Part shown: positions 6,209-12,139 of the stretch, piece by piece
Layout: each line of letters starts with the position of its first letter
Position numbering within the stretch: position 1 is the stretch's first letter
Assembly (NCBI GenBank): GCA_023406985.1
Contig: JAEXTK010000138.1
Location: 1 to 12,179, forward strand
Reading direction: 5' to 3'
Source: Spirochaetota bacterium
GTDB lineage: Bacteria > Spirochaetota > Spirochaetia > Treponematales > Breznakiellaceae
DNA length: 12,179 bases
The notes under the pieces: generated by a model
Seen by the model: only the letters and a program-made list of their open reading frames with translations
Database searches by the model: none
Told to the model about the DNA's origin: nothing
Made by a program: the position numbers and the translations under genes

Positions 6209-7858
6209 GTGCATGTTTTTTCGTATGCCCCCTACGGGGCGGAAGGCATCCTCGTCCGGGTGGAGGCCGATATCCGCCGGGGAATTCCCGGCGTGGACGT
6301 CACGGGCTTGGCCGACGCTTCGGTGCGGGAGGCCCGGGAACGGGTGCGCGCGGCCTTCCGCAACTCGGGCTACGCGTTCCCCCAGGACCGGGTCCTCGTG
6401 AATCTCGCCCCGGCGGGCGTGCGCAAGGAGGGGGCCGGCCTGGACCTCCCCATCGCCCTCGCGGTCATGGCCGCGGCGGGGCTCGCGCCGAGTCCCGAGG
6501 GGCTCATGGTGCTCGGCGAACTCGAACTTTCCGGCCGGCTCCGCGGCGTGCGCGGGGTGCTCGCCGCCACCGCGGCCGGGCTCCGCTGCGGCGTCGAGGG
6601 CTTCATCGTACCGGCCGAGAACGGCGCGGAAGCGTCCATCCTCGCGGACGGGCGCTGCGCGGCGGTCGCGAATCTCCGCGAGGCGGCGCACGCCCTCTGC
6701 GCGCGGGCCGAACTCGGCCGCCTTCCCGCGCTCGTTTCCTCCGCGTCCCCCGGGCGGCCGGAGGGTCCGATCGGGCACGCGGCGCCCGCCGCCGGCGACT
6801 TTTCCGAGGTGCGCGGCCAGGAACGGTACAAGCGTGCCCTGGAGATCGCCGCGGCCGGCGGCCACAACCTCCTCGTCTTCGGCCCTCCCGGCGCGGGTAA
6901 GACCATGCTCGCCCGCCGCTTCCCTTCCATCACGGCACCGCTCACGGAGGAGGAGGCCGTGGAGGCGACCCGGCTCCGCAGCCTCGCGGGACTCCTCCCG
7001 ACGGACGGCACCCTCGTGACGACGCCCCCCTTCCGCGCGCCGCACCATTCGGCGAGCGCCGAGGGCATCCTCGGCGGCGGCCGCGTCGTCCGCCCGGGGG
7101 AGATCAGCCTGGCCCACTTCGGGACTCTTTTCCTGGACGAGGCCCCCGAATTCCGGTCCAACGTGCTCCGCGCGCTCCGCGAACCGCTCGAGGACGGCGT
7201 GGTGACGATCTCCCGCGCCGAAGGTTCCCTGCGCCTGCCCGCGGATTTTCAGCTCATCCTCGCGGCGAATCCCTGTCCCTGCGGCCGCCTCGGCGCACCG
7301 GCGCCCCGGCCGGCGGCGTCCGGCGCGGATGCGTCCGGCCCGCGGGCGCCGGGCCCGGAGGCGGACGGCTTCTCTTCCTGTTTCTGCTCCGGCGAAGAGA
7401 TCGCGCGGCACTGGCGCCGGCTCGGCTCGGCCCTGCTGGACCGGGTGGAACTCCGCGTTCCGCTCCTGCCCGCGCCGCCGTCCGCCCTGCCGGACCCGCG
7501 CGGCGAGCCGAGCCGCGCGGTGGCCTCCCGGGTGGCCCGCGCCGTGGAGCGTCAACGGGCGCGGCTGTCCGCCTTCGGCCTCCGGAGGAACGCGCGCCTT
7601 CCGCCCGCCCTCGTGGACCGCTTCTGCGTCTTGGACGACGCGGCCGCGGCCGCGTTCACGCGGGCGGCGGAGCGGCTCTCGCTATCGGGGCGCGCCTCCC
7701 ACGCGGTCCTCCGCGTGGCGCGGACGATCGCCGATCTGGAGGAACGCGAGGTCATCGGGGCGGAGGCGGTGCTGGAGGCCGTCCAGCACCGCCGCTTCGG
7801 CGACGATCCCTACGACCTGCTTCAGCTCAGGCCTTCTACGGGGACGCCTTCCAGGTAG
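6209..7858 (+). CDS. ComM/YifB family AAA+ ATPase (Mg-chelatase-like)
   Basis: A 549-residue cytoplasmic ATPase of the YifB/ComM family. In naturally transformable bacteria ComM is a hexameric helicase that promotes branch migration during DNA uptake, but the family is also widespread in bacteria not known to be competent. The N-terminal Lon-protease-like fold (about 1-170) includes GVDVTGLADASVREARERVR (28-47). The AAA+ core has Walker A GPPGAGKT (225-232), the family segment FRAPHHSASAEGILGGG (275-291), Walker B LFLDE (307-311), ANPCPCG (353-359), a second Cys pair C391/C393, and SALLDRVEL (407-415). The C-terminal helical lid runs from about 435 to 540. Between the two Cys pairs lies an Ala/Pro/Gly-rich insertion (about 361-388) longer than is usual. 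The start is GTG, with GGAGG 7 nt upstream. It is divergent from phoU and its last 37 bp overlap the convergent PHP gene. Confidence 0.92.
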   Translation: MHVFSYAPYGAEGILVRVEADIRRGIPGVDVTGLADASVREARERVRAAFRNSGYAFPQDRVLVNLAPAGVRKEGAGLDLPIALAVMAAAGLAPSPEGLMVLGELELSGRLRGVRGVLAATAAGLRCGVEGFIVPAENGAEASILADGRCAAVANLREAAHALCARAELGRLPALVSSASPGRPEGPIGHAAPAAGDFSEVRGQERYKRALEIAAAGGHNLLVFGPPGAGKTMLARRFPSITAPLTEEEAVEATRLRSLAGLLPTDGTLVTTPPFRAPHHSASAEGILGGGRVVRPGEISLAHFGTLFLDEAPEFRSNVLRALREPLEDGVVTISRAEGSLRLPADFQLILAANPCPCGRLGAPAPRPAASGADASGPRAPGPEADGFSSCFCSGEEIARHWRRLGSALLDRVELRVPLLPAPPSALPDPRGEPSRAVASRVARAVERQRARLSAFGLRRNARLPPALVDRFCVLDDAAAAAFTRAAERLSLSGRASHAVLRVARTIADLEEREVIGAEAVLEAVQHRRFGDDPYDLLQLRPSTGTPSR

Positions 7859-8661
7859 CGGTCGTCGATCTTCCGCCCGCCCGCGGTCACGCCGAGCTTG
7901 CGGTCCGGCCGCGCCTCACCGTGGAAATCGCTGCCCCCGGTGACGATGAGGCCGAGCGATCGGCCGAGGCTCTCGAGCCGCTCGCAGGCGCGGACCTTGG
8001 CCGTCGGGTGCCAGGCTTCCAAACCGTCCAGGCCCTTCTCCTTGAAGTCCGCGAGGAGGGCCGGCAGCCGGCCCCAGGCGACGTAGAGGGAGAGGGGGTG
8101 CGCGAGGACCGCGACGCCGCCCGACGCCTTGATGAGTTCGATGGCGCGCTCCAGTTCCAGGGAAGGTTTCGGCGCGTAGAACGGCCGGCCCTTGCCGAGA
8201 TACCGGTCGAAGGCCTGCTGGCGGTTCTTGGTCACCTTGCGCTCCACGAGGAACGACGCGAAGTGCGGCCGCCCCACCACCTTCCCGGCGGCGTGCGCCT
8301 CGACCTCCGCGTAGTCGGCTTCTATCCCCATCTCGCGCATGAGGTCCAGGATGTGCCGGTTCCGCTCTTCCCTGCCCCGGGCGAGCTGGGCGAGCGCTTC
8401 CAGGAACTCGTCGGTCGGCGTTCGGATGCCGAGCGCGAGCAGGTGGAACTCCCCCGGTTCCCAGGCTATCTCTATCTCGACGCCGGGTATGAAGCGGAGG
8501 CCGAGCCGTTTCGCCGCGGCTGATGCCTCCTCTATTCCGGCGATCGTATCGTGGTCGGTGAGCGCTATCGTCGAAATTCCCCGCGCCGCCGCCTCCTCCA
8601 TGAGGAGGGTCGGCGAGAGGCTTCCGTCGGAAGCGGTCGAATGGGAGTGCAGGTCGATCAT
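7822..8661 (-). CDS. PHP-domain phosphoesterase (RNase AM / TrpH-like)
   Basis: A metal-dependent phosphoesterase of the PHP family, 279 residues. Members of this subgroup (TrpH/YciV, RNase AM) hydrolyse 3',5'-nucleoside bisphosphates such as pAp and trim 5' ends of RNA. Metal-ligand motifs are all present in order: HSHSTASDG (5-13; His5, His7, Asp12), LTDHDT (34-39; His37), GVEIE (60-64; Glu62), GRPHFA (130-135; His133), LAHP (186-189; His188) and GSDFHG (243-248; Asp245, His247). The ATG at 8661 immediately precedes the IDLHSHS motif, as in homologues. It has no good ribosome-binding site, only GGGCG directly before the ATG. The 3' end overlaps the ComM gene by 37 bp on the opposite strand. 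It is divergent from the amidohydrolase, sharing 144 bp of control region. The exact substrate is not certain. Confidence 0.88.
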   Translation of the reverse strand: MIDLHSHSTASDGSLSPTLLMEEAAARGISTIALTDHDTIAGIEEASAAAKRLGLRFIPGVEIEIAWEPGEFHLLALGIRTPTDEFLEALAQLARGREERNRHILDLMREMGIEADYAEVEAHAAGKVVGRPHFASFLVERKVTKNRQQAFDRYLGKGRPFYAPKPSLELERAIELIKASGGVAVLAHPLSLYVAWGRLPALLADFKEKGLDGLEAWHPTAKVRACERLESLGRSLGLIVTGGSDFHGEARPDRKLGVTAGGRKIDDRYLEGVPVEGLS

Positions 8662-8667
8662 CGCCCA

Positions 8668-8696
8668 AGCCTAGCACGAACAAGTATTTCTGTGAA
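8668..8696 (-). promoter_or_regulatory. Possible promoter of the PHP gene, nearly leaderless
   Basis: On the minus strand TTCACA (8696-8691) and TAGGCT (8673-8668) are separated by 17 bp. The -10 ends only 6 nt before the ATG at 8661, so transcription would begin at or next to the start codon. This fits the absence of a clear Shine-Dalgarno sequence for this gene. The hexamers match consensus only moderately, so this is a weak call. Confidence 0.3.
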
Positions 8697-8713
8697 AGGA
8701 GCGATAGTATCGA

Positions 8714-8741
8714 TTGAAATTGCCGACAATTATCATAGAAT
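8714..8741 (+). promoter_or_regulatory. Promoter of the amidohydrolase-cNMP operon
   Basis: TTGAAA (8714-8719) and TAGAAT (8736-8741) are separated by 16 bp in a locally AT-rich stretch, a good sigma-70-type promoter. Transcription would start near 8748, giving a leader of roughly 58 nt that contains the two palindromes at 8765-8788 and a GGAAGGA ribosome-binding site (8789-8795). Confidence 0.55.
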
Positions 8742-8764
8742 ATCTAGGATCGTACGGATCCTCG

Positions 8765-8788
8765 TTCATTTTGAATGAAACACGTGTT
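8765..8788. promoter_or_regulatory. Two adjacent palindromes in the operon leader
   Basis: TTCATT-TTG-AATGAA (8765-8779) is a 15-bp inverted repeat with perfect 6-bp arms. It is followed directly by the perfect 10-bp palindrome AACACGTGTT (8779-8788), which shares one base with it. Both lie between the promoter at 8714-8741 and the ribosome-binding site, where a bound repressor would block transcription. They do not match the E. coli Crp site (TGTGA-N6-TCACA), but the Crp-type protein of this operon may have a different specificity. A short RNA hairpin next to the ribosome-binding site is an alternative role. Confidence 0.45.
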
Positions 8789-8805
8789 GGAAGGACGGCC
8801 CCAGC

Positions 8806-10044
8806 GTGGATAGCTACTCGTTGACCGGCGGCACGATCACGACGCCGCACAGAATAGAGCGTAACGGCAGTGTGGACATCCAAGGAGACAAAATAGCCTC
8901 CCTTTCTGAGCCCGGCCCGCGCCGCGTCGATCTCGGCGGCGCCTCCGTCGTATATCCCGCGCTCATCAATGTCCACGATCACCTACGCGGCAACTATCTT
9001 CCCCGCGTCGGCGCGAAGCCCGGCGTCTATTACCTCAACTGGTCTCCGTGGGACAATGACCTCAAATCGTCCGCGACCTACACCGAGCGATCCAAGCTCT
9101 CCGTGGAGAACCTGTACTTCCTGAGCGCGTACAAGAACCTGTTTTCCGGCGTGACCACCGTCAACGATCATTTCCCCCACGAGCTCAACGATGATCTCCT
9201 GCCCCGGCTGCCGATCCGGGCGTTCAGGGAATATTGCCTCGCCCACGAGTGTTCTTCGTTCGATCTCAAATGGGGCGAGGGTATCGAGATCGAGCACGAG
9301 CGGGCGAAGAAGCTCGATTGGCCCTTCATCACCCACCTGGAGGAGGGTTTCGATCCGGAATCCCAGGACGGCGTCGGCGTCCTCGAACGGCTCGGCCGCC
9401 TGGACGACCACTGCGTCCTCATCCATTGCATCGGCTTTTCGGAAGAGGACATCCGGACGGTGGCGAAGGCGGGCGCGAGCGTCTCGTGGTGCCCGGCATC
9501 GAACGTCTTCATGTTCAACGCGACCTGCAAGATCAAGAAGTTCCTCGCCGCGGGCATCAACGTGGCCATCGGCACCGATTCGACCCACACCGGCACCATC
9601 AACCTCCTCGCGGAGATGCGCTTCGCGCGCGAGACGTACCGGTCGCTCTACGGCGAGGATTTGAGCGCCAAGACGCTCGTGGATATGGTCACCGTCAATC
9701 CGGCCAAGGCGTTCCGCATCGCGGACCGGCTCGGCTCCCTCGAGGCGGGCAAGACGGCGGACCTGCTCGTGGTGAAGGGCCGCATCGACGATCCTTACGA
9801 GAACCTCGCGCAGGCGACCATGAACGACATCGAGCTGCTCGTGATGGGAGGAAAACCCCTCTACGGCGAAGAACGTTTCCTCGACCTCCTTGGCGGAACG
9901 CTTCCCGCAGGTTATTCTTCGATTAAAGTATCCGGCCGAAGGATGTTCGTACTCGGCGATCCGTCGGGGCTCTACGCCGAGGTACGGCGCAAAGTCGGAT
10001 TCAAGAAGGTGCTCGATTACCTGCCCTTCGAGCCGGGAGCCTAG
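8806..10044 (+). CDS. Metal-dependent amidohydrolase (ATZ/TRZ, deaminase-like)
   Basis: A cytoplasmic metal-dependent hydrolase of the amidohydrolase superfamily, 412 residues, nearest in motif layout to the ATZ/TRZ and methylthioadenosine/S-adenosylhomocysteine deaminase group. The N-terminal beta-sandwich part is followed by the metal motif NVHDHL (55-60; His57, His59). Then come THLEEG (176-181; His177 as third ligand, Glu180 as likely proton shuttle), LIHCIGF (205-211; His207), CPASNVFMF (229-237) and GTDSTHTG (256-263; Asp258 as fourth ligand). The C-terminal VNPAKAFRI and LEAGKTADLLVV segments (297-324) are typical. The usual entry motif PGLINAHTH is here PALINVHDH. The start is GTG with GGAAGGA 10 nt upstream, a rather long spacing. 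It is followed after 11 bp by the cNMP/TPR gene and probably shares its transcript. The substrate is unknown; deamination of a purine-type or other heterocyclic compound is the best guess from the family. Confidence 0.85.
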   Translation: MDSYSLTGGTITTPHRIERNGSVDIQGDKIASLSEPGPRRVDLGGASVVYPALINVHDHLRGNYLPRVGAKPGVYYLNWSPWDNDLKSSATYTERSKLSVENLYFLSAYKNLFSGVTTVNDHFPHELNDDLLPRLPIRAFREYCLAHECSSFDLKWGEGIEIEHERAKKLDWPFITHLEEGFDPESQDGVGVLERLGRLDDHCVLIHCIGFSEEDIRTVAKAGASVSWCPASNVFMFNATCKIKKFLAAGINVAIGTDSTHTGTINLLAEMRFARETYRSLYGEDLSAKTLVDMVTVNPAKAFRIADRLGSLEAGKTADLLVVKGRIDDPYENLAQATMNDIELLVMGGKPLYGEERFLDLLGGTLPAGYSSIKVSGRRMFVLGDPSGLYAEVRRKVGFKKVLDYLPFEPGA

Positions 10045-10055
10045 GAAGGAGCGAC

Positions 10056-11054
10056 ATGCCCAAGGCCTTGCAATACCGAACGAGTTCCGTCATCTACTTC
10101 CAGGGGGATCTTGGCGACAAGATCTATATCCTCCAGGCGGGCAAGGTGAGCCTCAACTACACGGACATCGAGAACGGCCAGGACGTGCACGACCTCGTGC
10201 AGCCGGGCGAGTTCTTCGGCGTGAAGTCCGCGATGGGGCGCTATCCCCGGGAAGAGAACGCGTTGGTCCTCCAGGATTCCGCGGTGGTCGCCTTCTCGGT
10301 CGCGGAGTTCGAGCAGCTCGCCATGTCGAACATCCGCATCGTCATGAAGATGCTGAAGGTGTTCTCCAATCAGCTCCGCCGCATCCATAAGCAGGTTTCC
10401 AACCTCCTGGAGAAGGAAGAGCAACTCAGCCCCGAGGTCGGGCTCTTCAAGGTCGGCGAATACTACCTCAAGGCCCGGCAGTACGCGCAGGCCAAGTACG
10501 TTTTCGGGCGCTACCTGACCTACTACCCCGCCGGCAAGCTCGCCCCGCAGGCGGCCAAATACGTGGAGGTCTCCGAAGGCGCCCTCTCGCGCTACGGGGA
10601 CGGCAAGGGCCCCGCGCCCATCTTCGACGCCCCGGCGGCGCCGAAGAGCCCCAAGAGCGAGGGCGAGTCGTCTTCGGTGGCGAAGGCGTACTACGATGCC
10701 TTGAGCCTCTTCTCCCAAGATAAATTCCCGCAAGCGCTCGCCGCGTTCCGCAGGATCGTGGAGGAGGGCGCCGACGCGGAATACGTCGCCAAGAGCGTCT
10801 ACGAGGTCGGCCGCTGCCAGTTCGTCCTCGGCAAATACGACGAGTGCGTCAAGCAGTACACCACGATGATCTCCGCCTATCCCAAGCATCCCGACATCGG
10901 AGATGCCCTCTTCTTCATGGCCCAGTCCTACGAGAAGATGAACGAGCGCGACCGCGCGGCCTCGCTGTACCGGAAGATCCTGACCATGGCGACCGACGAG
11001 GATGATATGATACATATGAAAGCAAAAAAGGCCCTCAAGGCCATGGAGGCGTAG
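10056..11054 (+). CDS. cNMP-binding-like domain protein with TPR repeats
   Basis: A two-part soluble protein of 332 residues. Residues about 8-115 form a cyclic-nucleotide-binding (Crp-like) beta-roll (VIYFQGDLGDKIYILQAGKV, 12-31) with the following helix. Its phosphate-binding cassette is degenerate: FFGVKSAMGRYPREENAL (53-70) has Val55 where cNMP binders have a conserved Glu, though Arg65 remains. So it may not bind cyclic nucleotide, or may bind another ligand. There is no DNA-binding helix-turn-helix. Instead there are TPR-type helical repeats at about 128-161, 207-240, 244-277 and 281-314, broken by a Pro/Ser-rich linker (184-207). The TPR part suggests a protein-interaction role. The ATG has a strong GGAAGGAG ribosome-binding site. 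It sits 11 bp after the amidohydrolase and 2 bp before the Crp-type gene, so a functional partnership with that regulator is plausible. Confidence 0.87.
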   Translation: MPKALQYRTSSVIYFQGDLGDKIYILQAGKVSLNYTDIENGQDVHDLVQPGEFFGVKSAMGRYPREENALVLQDSAVVAFSVAEFEQLAMSNIRIVMKMLKVFSNQLRRIHKQVSNLLEKEEQLSPEVGLFKVGEYYLKARQYAQAKYVFGRYLTYYPAGKLAPQAAKYVEVSEGALSRYGDGKGPAPIFDAPAAPKSPKSEGESSSVAKAYYDALSLFSQDKFPQALAAFRRIVEEGADAEYVAKSVYEVGRCQFVLGKYDECVKQYTTMISAYPKHPDIGDALFFMAQSYEKMNERDRAASLYRKILTMATDEDDMIHMKAKKALKAMEA

Positions 11055-11056
11055 CG

Positions 11057-11695
11057 GTGGCCATGGATCTCGCGGCGTTCAGCCGCTTCGCGCGTATCTT
11101 CCAGAAGGGCGAGATCATTTTCTCCGAGTTCGAGCCGGGAGACGCCTTCTACCTCATCCAATCCGGACGGGTCCAACTCGTCAAGGTCATCGGCGATATC
11201 GAGAAGACCCTCGATATCCTCCAACCCTCGGAGATGTTCGGCGAGATGGCCATCCTTGAGGACTCTCCGCGTTCGGCCACGGCCGTCGCCCTGGATCAGG
11301 TGAAGGTCCTGGAATTCAACCGGGCGAATTTCGAAGTCCTCATGATGGGCAACCCCCAGATCGCCCTCAAGCTCCTCAAGCTCTTCACCAAGCGCATCTA
11401 CGACCAGAAACGGCGGTTCATGATCCTCACCCTCGAGGATCCGCAGGCCAAGATCGCCGACGTCTTCCTCATGTTGGACGAGACGCAGCCGCCCACCGAC
11501 CGCGACAGCGAACGGCGCGAATTCAAGACCACCGTGGACGACATCGCCCACTGGGCCGGCATGTCCGGGGACCAAGCCCGCGACATCCTCAACCACTTCG
11601 TGACCCAGCGCCGGGTGGAGCTCTACCAAGACAAGATCGTCGTCAAGAACATCAACGACTTCATGCGCTTCGTGAACTCCCGGCGCAAGAAGTGA
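11057..11695 (+). CDS. Crp/Fnr-family transcriptional regulator
   Basis: A DNA-binding regulator of 212 residues, the normal Crp length. The N-terminal cNMP-binding domain has GDAFYLIQSGRVQLVKV (28-44) and an intact phosphate-binding cassette FGEMAILEDSPRSATA (61-76), with the Glu63 and Arg72 that contact cyclic nucleotide in Crp-like proteins. It is therefore likely to bind cAMP or a related nucleotide. A long dimerisation helix (about 98-125) leads to the winged helix-turn-helix (FKTTVDDIAHWAGMSGDQARDILNHF, 156-181). No Fnr-type cysteine cluster is present, so it is not an oxygen sensor. The GTG at 11057 is preferred over the in-frame ATG at 11063 because GGAGG (11045-11049) is 7 nt upstream of it. 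Only 2 bp separate it from the cNMP/TPR gene, so the two are translationally close. Targets are unknown. Confidence 0.9.
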   Translation: MAMDLAAFSRFARIFQKGEIIFSEFEPGDAFYLIQSGRVQLVKVIGDIEKTLDILQPSEMFGEMAILEDSPRSATAVALDQVKVLEFNRANFEVLMMGNPQIALKLLKLFTKRIYDQKRRFMILTLEDPQAKIADVFLMLDETQPPTDRDSERREFKTTVDDIAHWAGMSGDQARDILNHFVTQRRVELYQDKIVVKNINDFMRFVNSRRKK

Positions 11696-11709
11696 CATCG
11701 CGCTCTACC

Positions 11710-11724
11710 CGGACCTCCGGTCCG
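11710..11724 (+). terminator. Weak hairpin after the Crp-type gene
   Basis: CGGACC-TCC-GGTCCG is a perfect 6-bp stem with a 3-nt loop, starting 14 bp after the stop codon. It has no T-run behind it (CCTTGACG follows), so it may only partly stop transcription or may protect the 3' end of the message. It lies immediately before the tRNA promoter. Confidence 0.3.
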
Positions 11725-11726
11725 CC

Positions 11727-11754
11727 TTGACGTTTCCGGCGCTATCGGTATAAT
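11727..11754 (+). promoter_or_regulatory. Strong sigma-70-type promoter of the tRNA gene
   Basis: TTGACG (11727-11732) and a perfect TATAAT (11749-11754) are separated by 16 bp. Transcription would begin at about 11761, a few bases before the tRNA 5' end at 11765. This is the best promoter match in the window. Confidence 0.8.
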
Positions 11755-11764
11755 GCCAGTGCCC

Positions 11765-11837
11765 GCCAAGATGGCTCAGTCGGTAGAGCGACGCACTCGT
11801 AATGCGTAGGTCCCGGGTTCGATTCCCGGTCTTGGCT
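11765..11837 (+). tRNA. tRNA-Thr (anticodon CGT)
   Basis: A complete 73-nt cloverleaf reading ACG codons. The acceptor stem GCCAAGA pairs with TCTTGGC and the discriminator is T. The D arm is GCTC/GAGC, the anticodon stem ACGCA/TGCGT carries loop CTCGTAA with CGT as the anticodon, the variable loop is 5 nt (AGGTC), and the T arm is CCGGG/CCCGG with loop TTCGATT. All stems are fully paired. The 3' CCA is not encoded and must be added after transcription. It is a single-gene unit between its own promoter and terminator. Confidence 0.97.
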
Positions 11838-11840
11838 GTG

Positions 11841-11869
11841 AAAACCCGGACGTCCTGTCCGGGTTTTTT
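11841..11869 (+). terminator. Rho-independent terminator of the tRNA gene
   Basis: AAAACCCGGAC (11841-11851) pairs with GTCCGGGTTTT (11857-11867) around the 5-nt loop GTCCT, and the T-run continues to 11869. The 11-bp stem has a GC core directly followed by six T residues. The A-run on the 5' side could let it act in both directions. Confidence 0.9.
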
Positions 11870-11872
11870 ATT

Positions 11873-11946
11873 GCAGTTTCGCGGAGCGAAACTGCGCTTT
11901 TCGGGGCGGCATCCTGCCGCCGGCCGCGAATCGAGGCTTGTTCGCG
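11873..11946. repeat. Cluster of three short inverted repeats
   Basis: Three perfect inverted repeats follow one another. GCAGTTTCGC-GGA-GCGAAACTGC (11873-11895) has a 10-bp stem and is followed by GCTTTT. GGCGGCA-TCC-TGCCGCC (11905-11921) has a 7-bp stem. CGCGAA...TTCGCG (11925-11946) has a 6-bp stem and a 10-nt loop. The first, with its short T-run, could be a second terminator. Together they could also be a REP-like intergenic repeat; comparison with other intergenic regions of the genome would be needed to tell. Confidence 0.5.
11887..11901 (+). repeat. 15-bp direct repeat, copy 1
   Basis: CGAAACTGCGCTTTT recurs exactly at 12147-12161, 260 bp downstream. This copy covers the right arm of the first inverted repeat after the tRNA terminator and its short T-run. 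An exact 15-mer at this distance is unlikely by chance. Confidence 0.55.
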
Positions 11947-12001
11947 TGAGCGGACAGTACAACCGCTTCCTCCGGCCCGATATAAAGTTGCCTGGAACTG
12001 T

Positions 12002-12030
12002 ATGAAAAGGCGCATGAGTTGGGTTAGAAT
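12002..12030 (+). promoter_or_regulatory. Possible promoter for the gene at the right edge
   Basis: ATGAAA (12002-12007) and TAGAAT (12025-12030) are separated by 17 bp, matching consensus in 4 and 5 of 6 positions. A leader of about 100 nt would result, containing the hairpin at 12053-12081. TTGACG at 12033-12038 is an alternative -35 but has no good -10 after it. Confidence 0.35.
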
Positions 12031-12052
12031 TCTTGACGCATTGAGCCGCAGT

Positions 12053-12081
12053 CCTTCATCGGCTGAAGCCGGCGGATGAGG
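12053..12081 (+). other. Imperfect hairpin in the leader of the last gene
   Basis: TCATC (12056-12060) pairs with GATGA (12075-12079), and GGC (12061-12063) with GCC (12068-12070) around a TGAA tetraloop, leaving a 4-nt GGCG bulge on the 3' side. It lies about 60 bp before the start codon. It has no T-run and no resemblance to a riboswitch class that I can recognise. Confidence 0.3.
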
Positions 12082-12139
12082 AGACGGTTCCGTGGAGTTG
12101 CCTATCTGTGGCAGCAATAGTGTATTCACTGGAGCAGAC

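Larger units (their letters stand above)
11838..12139. other. Non-coding stretch rich in hairpins
   Basis: No credible gene lies here. Open frames crossing it on the minus strand are the antisense of the tRNA and its surroundings. It holds the tRNA terminator, three further short inverted repeats in close order (11873-11895, 11905-11921, 11925-11946), one copy of a 15-bp repeat, a possible promoter (12002-12030), an imperfect hairpin (12053-12081) and the ribosome-binding site of the gene starting at 12140. Base composition from about 11975 on is lower in G+C than the coding parts. Confidence 0.6.

Noticed and set aside
8671..8982. 103-codon minus-strand frame over the PHP/amidohydrolase control region
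   Set aside because: It overlaps the promoter region and the well-supported amidohydrolase start, and shows no family resemblance.
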